Positions 10,487 through 21,850 of a stretch of DNA of 64,000 nucleotides are shown piece by piece. Source of the stretch: Saccharum officinarum (lineage: Eukaryota; Streptophyta; Magnoliopsida; Poales; Poaceae); contig CM036225.1 in NCBI GenBank assembly GCA_020631735.1, positions 64,840,662-64,904,661 on the forward strand, read 5' to 3'. Below the pieces are notes generated by a model, which worked only from the letters and a program-made list of their open reading frames with translations, did no database searches and was not told the DNA's origin. The position numbers were made by a program, and so were the translations under genes. Within the stretch, counting starts at the first letter, position 1, and each line of letters starts with the position of its first letter.

Positions 10487-11403
10487 AGTACAGATTTAAG
10501 GTCTTGATTCCAAGTCGCTTACAATACCTCAATGTAACTAACAGAACGTTTGTTCATTTGCTTGGTGGGTGAGGTCCTGATTTGTGCAATCCGGAGAGAA
10601 GCGACAGCTCATTGGGACACATCCACCTAAGATGAATCAAACTGCCGGGGGATACAACGAATCAAATTGCTGGGTTTTGCAAGTGATTCCAACGTCTAAC
10701 CATGTTCCAAAAATATAGCAGAAGAGTGGCAACAAGTTGAGAAAGGAAAAATCGGTTGGAAACGCAAAGTGAAGAATCGCAGATGCTGCTGGACCTGGCG
10801 AACCATGGGCACGATGACGCGGCAGCTACCAGCCCCACGTCTATGGCCGTCTCGACAGTCGACCCTCGACCCGCATGCGCTCATCCCGCTCCAGAAGTCC
10901 AGATGCAGGAGGTCGACCTCCGCGTTGACTGTGCAGCGGCGCCGCCGGGGTCGGCGGGGAGGAGCGGGGCGGCGGCAGCACGGCCGCGGCGCAGGCACGG
11001 GGTCAGTCGGGATAGGGCAGCGCGTCGGTTCCGTTCCAGATGTGGAAGGCCGGCCTCCTCGTCGACTGCGCTGCCGGGTGCACCACCGTCGAGGTCGCCA
11101 TATCATGCTACGGCGCCGGCGTGGGACGAGCCGAGGCAGGGCAGGGCGGCGGCTGGCGGCCAATGCGAGGGCCAGCACAAGGGCGAGAGCTACGGGATTT
11201 GGAGCGAAGGATTTACTTCGAGGTCGACCTCCTGCATCTGGAAAGCCGGGAGCCGGGTGGGCTTGCAAGCGAGCGTGATTAGCGCTGGGCCGGCCTTCGA
11301 GCGAGCGAGCGTCGAGGGAAGCGCCTGGTGGGCACGCGAGCGAGCGAGCAAGCCTGCGACGCCAGGCGGGCATGTGAGCGAGCGAGTTTTTGCACGCCGA
11401 TGA
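10487..11403. other. GC-rich stretch without a recognised gene
   Basis: From about 10850 to 11400 the base composition jumps to high GC with several overlapping open frames on both strands. None shows a recognisable domain. A segment near 11040-11110 encodes MWKAGLLVDCAAG in one frame, which looks more protein-like than the rest but is unplaced. The end (11290-11390) is rich in GCGA tetranucleotides. It could be a captured gene fragment, a first exon or a transposon end. Confidence 0.3.
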
Positions 11404-12491
11404 ACGATTCACTTATGAATATTTTAGTCGTAGAGATAAATAAGGTCGTGTTAGTTTGGGCGTCTACTGTTTCTTTGCCCAAGTTCTGATTCTAATGGAA
11501 GGCAATCAAACAATTCCAATTTTTAAAAACCCAATCCAAAAGTCTTTGGTCGAAACAAAAAACTGCCTTTTGAAATGAACTTGTCGAAACTATAAGCTTT
11601 TGCTTTATCATAATTATAAAAAAAAACACAGATTGATAAGACTATATAGTTAATGATACTGACTTATAGTAGTAGTAACTTCAAGGCCGTCCAAAGCAAT
11701 TTTATACATTCTATAGATATAACATCTATTTAGTTTTTTTTTGGGGGGGGGGGGGGGGGGGCATTTGAAAGGGATGTAATTAAACCACCTAATACACGTC
11801 TGTCCTTTGATAACTCTACTTGATTTTATATGAATTTACAAATGTTTCCCTTTTGTTTGGACCAATGAGAAGGAACAGCCCACCATCCACCCGTGAGCCG
11901 AAATAAAGAAAGTCGAGTGTACGAGTGATGCGTGAGCAAGTCACGTATGGCAGGCAGAAACTCACATGCTGCTATTGCTCCTTCAATCAAAAGATGAAAA
12001 CAAGAAATATCACGTGCAAATCTTCCGTCACCTCACCTTAGATACGATTTTACCTTTTTTACGAAAAAAAATCCATCCCAATTTCTTTTCTAAAAGAGTA
12101 AAGTATGATATACCTCCTCTGGTTGCTGAATTTAAAAAAAAACTCCTCATTCTTTAACATTAGACAACAGAGACGGAGCCAGAAAAAAATAATAGCCGGC
12201 GCCAATTCTAAGATAAAAATGGATTAAAAGGTTCGTGACCTAAATCGCACCGTATTCATATACTATGATCACACAAATTATACGAGAAAAAATGCTACAA
12301 TCACACCAATTATGACCTTATGGGAAAAATGTGGATGAACAACTTGATAAGTTAATTCATACATTGCAACATAAAAAAACTCATAATACATGAACCTGTA
12401 AACTGTATGAAGATCAATTTGTTGCTCATCCGCTCGTAACTCCGCTGTCCACCGGTGGGCCGCGCCGGCGCAGGTCGCTCCTATAGGGTGC
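11404..12491. other. AT-rich intergenic DNA with a homopolymer G run
   Basis: No coding sequence or clear transposon end is seen. A run of 19 G preceded by T residues lies at 11743-11761 and is a likely site of sequencing or assembly error. Phrases such as GACGGAGCCAG near 12172 are common in degenerate grass transposons. Confidence 0.5.
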
Positions 12492-12499
12492 TCACTCCT

Positions 12500-13060
12500 A
12501 GAGATGGCAACGGGTACCCGAAACCCGAGTACCCGACGGGTATTACCCGATAAAGAGGCGGGTATGGAATGAATTTTCTACCCGTGGGTACGTTATTGGA
12601 CAAAATCCTATACCCATCGGGTATGCGGGTACGGGTGCGGGTGTATACTACCCATACCCGCATACCCGCGGGTAAGACATACCCGCAAAAATAACTAGTC
12701 AACCTCAGTTATTTTAGCGCATATAAGTCATGAATTTGGCCTATTGAGACATCCACTATATTTCTAGTAGATTGTCTTTGTTGTAATGATGCTAATAATG
12801 TTTGTTAGCATGTTTGTAACTTGTTGGAAGCTTAGAATGATTTATTTTTGTATGTGACTATTTGATATTTTTAGGTAATTTTCGGGTATGCTATCGGGTA
12901 CGGGTTACCCGTCGGGTGAGAATTACCCGGCGGGTACGGGTATGGAACTATTTTTTTACCCGCATGCGGGTACGGGTAACCCGACGGGTAAAATTTTGCG
13001 GGTGCGGGTACGGGTACGGGTGGGCACTACCCGTCGGGTACGTACCCGTTGCCATCTTGA
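12500..13060. mobile_element. Non-autonomous hAT-type element built of GGGTA/TACCC motifs
   Basis: The 8-bp direct repeat TCACTCCT (12492-12499 and 13061-13068) flanks inverted ends: AGAGATGGCAACGGGTAC at the left and the complement of TCAAGATGGCAACGGGTAC at the right. An 8-bp duplication with such ends fits the hAT superfamily. Both arms carry many short CGGGTA/TACCCG units; the centre (12700-12880) is ordinary AT-rich DNA. There is no transposase, so movement would depend on another hAT copy. Confidence 0.85.
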
Positions 13061-13206
13061 TCACTCCTGGCTCCTGGCTGGCCGGCAGCCGAAGGGCTGG
13101 CGCCAGCTCGGGCGCTCGGCTGCTCGATCCTCGTGCTCGAGCACCCAGCAGCCGATGGTGGGCGGCGACTGGCACCTTGCGACGGGCTGCGACCGGGCCT
13201 GATGCA

Positions 13207-16200
13207 TGTAACACTCCTACTGTTATAGTAACTAAAAAATTGTCATGTCATCATATGCACTGCAAAACATTCGTGATTAAGTTAACCATGATGGGCATCA
13301 ACTCAATTAAGTTTACATTTTCTAGGTTGAATGTGTTTCTGTGATGTGTGACTCGAATCAAAAACCCTAATTTCGAATATCACTGCAAATACTTAGTTTG
13401 TGCCCTATGTAAGTTGAGGTGTACAAATGTGTTGTACGCTAGTGTCAAGTGTAGGGTATGAGCTCAAGTCCAACCTAAAAAAATGAAGCTTCAAGTTTGA
13501 GTTTGAATTTGGAATCCAAAACTTGTTGCAAGTTTTTCGATTCGAATTTAAATTCAAATTTGAGGAATTATTAAAAGATTTTTCAAAGTCAACCTGGTCA
13601 ACCAAGAGTAGCATTTGGTCAAACATGTGATGCTTGACTCAATGATGCCCTTGGGTGATGGTGTGATCACTAAATACTCATCAATTAATGTAGCAACAAG
13701 TTTCAATTTGAATTTTTTTCGAAAACCCTAAAATTCAAAATCCTGGATTTACCCCTTTTTGTGTAATTCAAAATCTAAGCAAATTTTGGGGGTGAGCCAA
13801 AAAGCAAAGTTGTAGATCTGATTTTGTTGTACAACTTTGGTTCAAAGTTTTAGTGTAAAAGTTGGAATAATTTTGAAAAGATTCAAATCTCAAATTTGAC
13901 CCATTTTCATTTCTCTATTCCAATTTCAAAATGGAGGCATAATTTGAAAATAGTTTGAATAGAAAAGTTGTGGGTCTTGGCTAGATGTACAGCTTTGGTA
14001 TTTTGAGTTTTTGAAGTTTCAATATAAAATTTAAAGTAAATTTGAAATTACCAATTTCCAGAAAATGTCCCCTTTTAATTTGAAATTCAAATTTCAAAAT
14101 CCAGGCTGAATTTGAAAAAGTGTATATTGAGAAAGTTGTAGAACTTTGAAAATTGAGCAACTTTTGTTTTTACAGATTTTCAACTTTTATAGAAGATTTG
14201 AGAGTAATTTGTAAATTTAAGTCAGTGGCAGTTTCGTAAACACTTCATGTCGGCTCCAACAGCAGGGCGCCACGCAGCTGCTTGCCGCCGGCGGCCTTTG
14301 GCTGGCTTCCAGGCGTGCCGCGGTCGCCAGCTGCTGCTTCGCGCTGGCAAGTCCGTCCCGCATGTCGCCATCGTGTTGCTCAGCCACCTCTATATATAGT
14401 GACAACGCCGCCGTCATCCTCTTTTCTTCTTCCTCTCTTTCATCACCGCCGCTGCCACCTAGCTCCGCCGCTCACTGCTGCCTTCATCGAGCTGCCTCCG
14501 GCTAGAGCGACCGCATCACCAGCTCCGCAGGGCTGTCGCGCACCACCTCGACCGCTCGCACCAGCCCATCTCGCCTGGAACACCCGCACGGCCGTGTTCT
14601 TCCTCTTTTCCGATGACCGAGCGCCACCGTGCCGCCTCCCCATGGCCAGCCGTCTCCGCTGCCTCTCCATGCCTACCGATTGCTCAGCCGTGTTCGTGGT
14701 GAGCCACTGAAGCTCACTGCCCTCTCAATTCGGTCTTTACCGGCTTGTCTCGTCGAGGCGTCGTGAACCGCCGCCACCGAGCCACCATGGCCGGTGTGGA
14801 GCTCCCTCTAGGGTGCTTGCTGTTGTTTGGAGTGTCATAATAGGTTCGCGAGGTCAGGGTGGTCTTGTTGGTACAGCTCCGCCTCGCTGGGGACTCGCCA
14901 CCGGCGAGATAGCCGTCGACGGCCACCGCGGTGCCATGGCCAGTGCGCGGGGAGGAGGGGAGGGAGAGAGCGGGGCGCGAGTGGGCCGGCTAGGCCAGAG
15001 GAAGAGAAAGTAGCCGGGCCGTGGTGAAGTTTTGTTTTTCTTTTTCAAAAAAAGTGAAATAGTAATAGTTTTGTTTATTTCAGTGTGATTTTTGTAGAGT
15101 TCCAAAAATGATGAAAATTTTTGTATAGCCTCCCTGTGTTGTGTACTATTTAGAAAAAAAATGAAATGCCAAATTTGTTTACTTTTTGTAAGTTAATTAA
15201 TTAGCTCAATTATTTAATAAATGACTTTTTCATAATTTTTCAAGGCTTAATTAATTGTTTAAAAATTATGAAATTTGTTTTACCACTTAGTTATGTTGTA
15301 AGCTTCCTTAAATAAAATTTTGGGCTTAATTGGACAAAGTTGATTTTATGCTCAATTTATGCTTTATTAATTAATTAGTTAATCAAGTAATTAGTGCCTA
15401 ATGATTTAGGGTTTGTTTGATTTTGTGATTGAGTGTTGACTTTGGGTCATTAACATTTAATGGCCTTTAGCACCTTTAATTGGTTGTTTAAGCTCTCTTA
15501 ATCATATTGTTAGGGCTTAATTGGTATTATTTCATGTGATTAACGAAAATCTTTAACAAAGTAGTTAACCTAAGGAAACCCTGGGCTAGGGCTAGGGTAG
15601 GTTCTGTTGTTTTACAACTATACCGTGAAGGAAAGTTGTACTCAAGTTATTAATCTTGTTATGTATCCATCAAGCATCATGTTTATTACTTCATAATGTT
15701 GAGCATACATTATCATCTCGTGTAGTCCCCGTGAACGAGGAGATTACCGAAGTCAAGCCCGTCCCCGAGGAAGAGCAGACATCCGTGGAGGTGGGATTTA
15801 ACATTTGTGATACTGACTCAGAACCGGAAATTCCCGTCGACCAAGGCAAGCCCTGGATGCATTTAAACCTTCTTTGTGTTTTGAAAAGCTTTACTTAACT
15901 TTATTAATGCTTTGTTGCATTCGGTGATAGGAGTTGAGTGATAACCTAATTACTGCACTACTATCCTTGATACTTCAATATTATCCTTGTTAATGTTTTA
16001 TTTAAAAATACTTATTATGTTTAGCCTTGCTTAATGAGAAAACTTTAAAAATATTTAACAAAGTTTAAAGGGTTGTTGTGGAACAACTGAATGAATGAAT
16101 TATGATGTTAATTTGAGATCTGTCGGTGGACTTGCATTGGGAAAGGAGTTCCAATGTAGTGTATCCGATGGTATCAGTTAAGGATTGTACCGTTATAGGC

Positions 16201-17228
16201 CCGCCTGTGTTTCGAGACTTTGCAACTGGCCACATGCTCCGGTAAGCCTAAGACCTCAGTAATTCTATCATGACGCACTGGGAGTGGAGAGATGGCGAGA
16301 GTAGTGTGTACCCTCGTGGCCAAGGGTTGGATTGGAGGTGTACTGTACTCTCGGGTGGCACTGGACCCGGTCACGTTTTGGAGGATCCAAGTGAAGGTTG
16401 ATATATGTAGGTTTGAGTCATGCATATGTCGTGTGGTTAGAGATCTCCAGCTAGGTATAATCGATTCGAATCGTCGTTGCTCCTCGGTTAAGGAGACTCG
16501 ATCGCCTGACCTACATCGTAGTTAATAAGTAGAACATTGGTCGGAGAATAAGAAATAAGTTGTACGAGTTATCTGATCTAGATTAGGATCACTTACATTC
16601 TGTTAATGATTAATGCTGAAATAAAACATTGATCTTAAAAATTCACTATTACTAGCTTTTATGCAAAAGAACTTTGGTTCTTGCTGGAATCTCATCTTGA
16701 TTCCCCTGAGCCTGTATCCTTGAGTCTTCTCCACCCTTTTTGTCGGTTAAGTCTTGTAGAGTACTTTGTACTCAGGGTTTGTTAAACTCTTGTTGCAGGT
16801 TCGTCTCATGAGCAAGTTTGTTTCAGACCCTGCTGCATGATCGTCTTTGCGGTAAGCGACGATGAGTAGAATGTTTGGCTCTTGGGCAGAGCGCTATGTT
16901 TTGGTGTTTGTAATAAAGTTACTAATGCTACTCCACTATTATGGTTGTAATAACTAAACTTAAGGCTTATAAGTCTGGAACAAAGGGTTGTAAACTTATG
17001 TTATATAAGACTTCCGCATTTCTACTCTAATGTAATTTATATATAAAATGTTGTAATGCTGTGATGCCTCTAAAATGTGATCCTGCTCGGAAGATCGTGG
17101 ATGATTCGAATTTCCCGAGAACACCCAACAGACTTCTTAAGTTCTGTGGTACACATGTATAGTTGTTAGATGTCTTTAAGACAATGACAAGTATATGTGG
17201 GCCATAAAATTTAGGAGGTTCTGTCACA
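13207..17228 (+). mobile_element. Complete 4.0-kb solo LTR of a Del/Tekay-like Ty3/gypsy element
   Basis: It begins TGTAACACTCC and ends GGTTCTGTCACA, with a perfect 5-bp target duplication ATGCA on both sides (13202-13206 and 17229-17233). No internal region is present, so it is a solo LTR left by recombination between the two LTRs of a former element. Inside are an AT-rich first kilobase, a GC-rich block (14217-15013) with a TATA box at its start, an acidic exon-like segment (15726-15895), and the palindrome CGATTCGAATCG (16462-16473). A copy of the same family in opposite orientation is at 51915-56047. The length is usual for Del/Tekay LTRs. Confidence 0.9.
14390..14399 (+). promoter_or_regulatory. 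Probable TATA box of the solo LTR promoter
   Basis: CTATATATAG stands at the boundary between AT-rich and GC-rich LTR sequence, where the U3/R transition would be expected. The inverted sister LTR has TATAAA in the corresponding place (minus strand, about 54852-54857). Confidence 0.5.
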
Positions 17229-17233
17229 ATGCA

Positions 17234-18491
17234 TGATGCCTCGATGGGACTTGGAGTTGACGATCGCTGCTACGATTCAATGGGCCGCTGCTGGGCTAAA
17301 CCAAATTGAGAACAAATAGGCCCAGACACCGGTTATCTTCTTCTATCGGTTATTGCCGCTCGCTCTCACCATGTCGTGGCCGCAAAAGCTCTCGGTCAAG
17401 CTCTTGGTAGCCGGAGCTAAGGAAGAAGCCAAGAAGAAGGGGTCTAGGGGTCTAAGGTGTCCATGTCGGTAGCTGGGGCAGTCGCCCCACCACGCCCCTA
17501 GGGTAGCTCCGCCAGTCTTAGGCAACATACATATCTTATTATCTTAACATTTTAAAATAAGATAAAAATACCCCTTTGACCATTTTAAAGTGGTTTCTTG
17601 AGTGTTTTTGCAAACGTGGCATTGAGTCCCATATGTCAGGCGGTCTCTATCTCCTTATATGATATAAAAAACTCACAAATCTTTTGAATTAATGCAACTA
17701 TTATATTAAAATTTTAGAGATTGATGTGATTTACAATTTTATAGTTGATAGCTTTTTTATTTGATATCTTCTCAACACTTAAATATTGGTTTTTGAAATT
17801 TAAAATTTTGAATTTTTAAAAGGATGCTGACATGGTCCATACTATAGTTGTTGTACTAAATGTGGTCTATAACTTTGTAGTTGGAAAAAAAAATTACTTA
17901 AGATTATTTAGATGCCCCAATTTCTCATATTTTTTTTTAATTTTTCGAACGACCTAGTCAGACTGTAACATGGTCTATACCAAAGTTATAAATTGAAAAG
18001 CAATTGTATAGCTTTTAGGTGAAAACTTTTATTTGAGACCATCTAGAGGCCAAATATTCATTTTAAGTTTTTTATTATGAAATTTAGATTTTGATTTTTT
18101 TTTCCAGACGACCTTGTATGGAGACATGCTTTACACAAATTTGTAGTTCTTATTAAAGATGTAAAACTTTCTAGTCATTTTTCATTTAAAATTATTTAAG
18201 ACTCTAAATATTCAATAGAACATGATATGACTAAACAAACCGAAGTATGTGAGATCTATACACCACATGAGCCAAAACCAGCATCAAAACCACCCTAACA
18301 AGGGGCTCCTCACCTCACGACGCCGGCTCTTGCTCCAAGCTAAACACGTTAACGACACTGTTTTTGTATCATTATCTGTGGTGCTATTTTTGTCTCCACA
18401 AAACAAAGGGGCAAATGAGAGAAAGGGAGGGGTAAATAAAAAGAATAGAAAGCAAAGATTATTGGGGGCCGACGTGTTCAAACTGTTTGGT
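17234..18491. other. Intergenic DNA, no gene recognised
   Basis: 17240-17530 is moderately GC-rich with no sustained frame and could be the edge of an old gene or transposon. 17540-18240 is AT-rich with loosely repeated phrases such as GGTCTATAACTTTGTAG and TGGTCTATACCAAAGTTAT, suggesting an old degenerate repeat. No ends or duplications could be defined. Confidence 0.4.
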
Positions 18492-18742
18492 TGTGTCCTG
18501 TTCACTTTACGAAAAGTAGCTGAAAAGTTACTGTAGCATCTTTCGTTGTTATTTGGCAAAATTTGTCTAATTATGAACTAACTAGGCTCAAAAGATTCAT
18601 CCAGACATTTACAGACAAACTATGCAATTAGTTATCTTTTTTACCTAGATTTAATGCTTCATGCATGCGTCGAAAGATTTGATGTGATGGGTGGAAGAGG
18701 AAATATTTTGGGTTTGGATGGGGAAGTGAACAAGGCCCAAAG
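18492..18742. mobile_element. Tourist-like MITE
   Basis: The ends GTGTCCTGTTCACTTTAC and the complement of GGGCCTTGTTCACTTCCC are imperfect inverted repeats. The interior (GTAGCATCTTTCGTTGTTATTTGG, AAAAGATTCATC, ATGCATGCGTCGAAAGATTTGATGTGATGG, in pieces) matches the MITE at 10213-10424. The right arm has diverged. No transposase is encoded. Confidence 0.65.
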
Positions 18743-19309
18743 GAAGAAGAAGGGACAAATCCAAGTTTTCCAAGTACAACTGCACGGCAGCGAGTTAATG
18801 GTGATGGGCCGCGGTCATGACGCCGCAGGGCCCACCGCATTGATTCGGCCCTTTCAGAGATTGGGAGGAGGATGACCCGATCCTAACATCATCATCACGA
18901 ATGAAATGAATGAATGTCTCGCCATCAACACCATGACACCATGCAATGCATCGGCGCCTGCCATACCATATCCCTTTTCCTAGTGGAAGCAGGGGCCGAC
19001 CCCGATGACTCGGCAACCGCGTCAGGTACCATGCGATTTTCCACCAGCTAACGCGCCGTTCGCTTGAGTTGATTAGCCAAAATCAATCAGCGATTGAACA
19101 GTTTTTTTTTCCATAACAAATCAGTATTAGTATCAACGTCAATCAAAAAAATGCAGCCAGCCGAACAGAAGACCCCAGTAAAAAAAATATTTGTACCCAG
19201 CAACCTAGAAGACAAACGCCGCAACACAACTGTGCAAGCCCTTGGGCAAGCGGCAAGCCCAGTAGGCTCAATAGCCCACATCATGGACGTACAGCACCAA
19301 CCATATCTA

Positions 19310-19362
<53 letters not shown>

Positions 19363-19891
19363 AAATTCTAGTTTTTTTATTATTATTTTTAGAGTTCTCT
19401 GACCTCCGGTTGATGAATACGGGTACATTTTTTTCCCTGTTCTTCATCAGCTCTATAATAGAAGCAAACAATATTATATCATGGTTTGTCGCCTGTGTTC
19501 CATACTTCTAGCAAATTAGAGCTCGCTGCCTTCATCTTCTCCACCAAGACGTCAAGAAAGCTTGAGTCGACCTTTTGTCTCCTTTTCCATGTTTGCTTTT
19601 TGAGAGCGTGTTTAATGAGCCGGAGGTTAGAACGGAAATAACGAATGGTTAAGAGTTGAGTATGTAGAGACATGAATAAAAAATAATTTTCTAGAAAAAA
19701 TATTTATCGCTTGCCTATAGCGTTCGCTTGTCATTGGAGCTCACGCGTCTACATCCGATTAACGAGGTTTAGTCCAATTAAAGATTGTGACATGGGACAA
19801 CGCACATGCATGTATCTAGTAATGTTATATTATAGTATTTTGTTACTAATATTGTCCATAATATTATTATTACAAGCTTAAAGTTATTAGT
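18743..19891. other. Intergenic DNA with MITE relic and microsatellite
   Basis: Around 19046-19130 there is a degenerate piece of the family typified by CGTTCGCTTGAGTT...CATAACAAATCAG, also seen near 49880-50035 and 57192-57322. No gene is seen. The stretch ends at the ACTAT target duplication of the Tat element (19892-19896). Confidence 0.45.
19309..19361. repeat. (ATT)n microsatellite
   Basis: About 17 perfect ATT units follow in a row. The long isoleucine-run open frames across it on both strands are artefacts of the repeat. Confidence 0.98.
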
Positions 19892-19896
19892 ACTAT

Positions 19897-20687
19897 TGTT
19901 GACACCGTTTTTGCACGTGTCAAAATGATCAGAGTGAGCTAATCGGCAGAAGGAAAGTTATTGTATTACGCTGGTAGAAGGGTGCCGATGAAGATCAGCT
20001 TGTGAGGATTGTTGCCGATGAATGGTGGTAACCGACGGAAAGGTTGTCGTTTGACTTAGAGTCAGAGGCGTTGCTGATAAGATCGGAGATGTTATTGCCG
20101 ATGCTGATGAAGGAAGATCTGAAGACTACTGCCGATGAAGCTTGTGATGACGGAAAGCATGCCGATGGAGAGGAGACCGATGGAAATTTTATCGCAATTA
20201 AGACGTACAAGGAAGTAGATAGGTGTTGTTTTCCTTTTCTATATTGGTTAGAGTATGATTCATGTAAGAGTCACGTTTTTCCTTAGATATGGACTCGGTG
20301 TCCTAGTCGTGTCTGGTTATGTTTCTTCAGATCAGGGTATAAATATAGACTGATGGACAATGTAAAAAATATATCAATCAAATATCAAACTAATTTTACT
20401 CCTATTTGCATCTACTTACTTTTCGGCGACTTCGTCAATTTGCATATTTTTCTTTTTACGAGTTCTCATCGATTCGACGAGCTGCATCGCTTCAGTACGA
20501 CCTTCGACGATCCTCGAGTTCCGTGTGAGTACCTCTTGGCCGTGGCTTCCAGGCGTATTACTGTTGTCAGGACCAAAGTACTCGAATTATCATCCTTATC
20601 GATTAACAGGTCAAATCGACTGGCACGCTTTGGATATCGGATTGGGTATTAGCCCTTTGTGTTTGCAGATCCACTTTTGCATCAACA
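19897..20687 (+). repeat. 5' LTR of the Tat-lineage element
   Basis: It runs from TGTTGACACC to CATCAACA, 791 bp. A TATA box (TATAAATA) is at 20338-20345. The mate is at 43741-44532. Confidence 0.95.
20338..20345 (+). promoter_or_regulatory. TATA box in the 5' LTR of the Tat element
   Basis: TATAAATA is conserved at the same place in the 3' LTR (44183-44190) and lies about 340 bases before the LTR end, a reasonable U3/R position. Confidence 0.65.
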
Positions 20688-20694
20688 CATCTTT

Positions 20695-20712
20695 TGGCAC
20701 GCCCGGTGAGAC
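20695..20712 (+). other. Primer-binding region of the Tat element
   Basis: TTTTGGCACGCCCGGTGAG follows the LTR end by a few bases. A TTTTGGCACGCC-type sequence at this place is usual for grass Tat/Athila-type elements. I do not assign the tRNA. Confidence 0.6.
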
Positions 20713-20720
20713 GAATCAAC

Positions 20721-21509
20721 ATGATCAATATGTTCAATCCTGAGATCGATTCGGGGAACGTCATCGCGATATCGGAAGAAGATCTTAAAGAAGATCATAA
20801 GCAGGCTATGAAAAAGGCTATAGAGGATTACAGGCAGCTTTGCCTAAAATCATTCAGCTTAAACAGGAGCAGAGAAGTCATACAGAAGCAAGATCTGTCG
20901 TTGCCTCGGCAGGTTACCTTTGACTCCAATCCTGGTAAACTTCAAGAGATGGTTAATTCTGCAGTAAATCATGCTTTGGTTAACCACTCCAATGTGTTAT
21001 CCAATACTATTCACAATGCTGTAGTTCGAACTTTTAAAGAGGGACAAGTGCCACCACATTACGTTGGTCCAGCTTATCATCAACCAGAACCGGCATCGGT
21101 CAATGCTCCATCGGCTCCCTCAGCCGTTGTGGGTACAAAAGTTACTTCTCCTCCAGTCTCGGCAGGTTTGCCTAATGTTCAATCTACACCGATAAGATCA
21201 GATCCAGTACTTTCAGGAGGACGAGTTCAGCTCAATACAGATCTATCGGCATCAGCTATGTCAGGGCCTGTGTCTCAAAACAACCAGATTCCTGCTAATT
21301 GGTGGGGATATGGTATGCCTCCGGAGTTATCTGCCTTCAACTCTGGTTTACCTCAAGTGTTTGACGTAGCAGGAAAAGCTCATGTATCATCGGCTGTTTC
21401 ACCGATGAATCAGGTATCTCAATATGCCACATCAACTACTGTGCAATCAACTTTAGGAGGTTTCCAGATGCCTTCGTTTCAAGCACCTAATACAAGTCCA
21501 TCGGCAAGC
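20721..21509 (+). pseudogene. gag: Gag of the Tat element, N-terminal part (split by insertion)
   Basis: The frame starts at the ATG at 20721 (MINMFNPEID) and stays open to the insertion point after codon AGC at 21509. The product is a Gln/Pro/Ser/Ala-rich, low-complexity N-terminal region with one VNSAVNHALVNHS amphipathic stretch. Removing the nested LTR and one copy of its duplication rejoins the frame exactly with 33660. Such long disordered leaders before the capsid domain occur in grass Tat elements. Confidence 0.8.
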
Positions 21510-21850
21510 TGTAAGGTCCAAATAGGCTAGAGGGGGGTGAATAGCCTAATTAAAACTTCTACAAGAATTACTTAACCACAAGTTAGTACGAAAGGTGGCG
21601 AAGCAAATGCACTAGCTCTAACTAATTAAGCAAGCCACCTACACAAGTCTAGTACAAGGCTATTCACTAAACACAATAACAACTACAAGTTAGAAATAAG
21701 AAGTAATACGAGAGAAGAGCTTCGAGTGATTATACCGCCGTGTAGAGAAGAGAAGTATCAATCAATCAATCACACAAGAGAAATCCTCGGGAAGAGAATG
21801 ACACAAGAATTTATCTCGAGGTTCACTTGCTTTCCGGCAAGCTACTCCCT

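Noticed and set aside
10696..11412. 238-codon frame on the minus strand
   Set aside because: Arg/Pro/Ser-rich translation typical of the antisense of GC-rich DNA, with no domain and competing frames on the other strand.
19087..19428. Frames with long isoleucine runs
   Set aside because: Translation of the ATT microsatellite.
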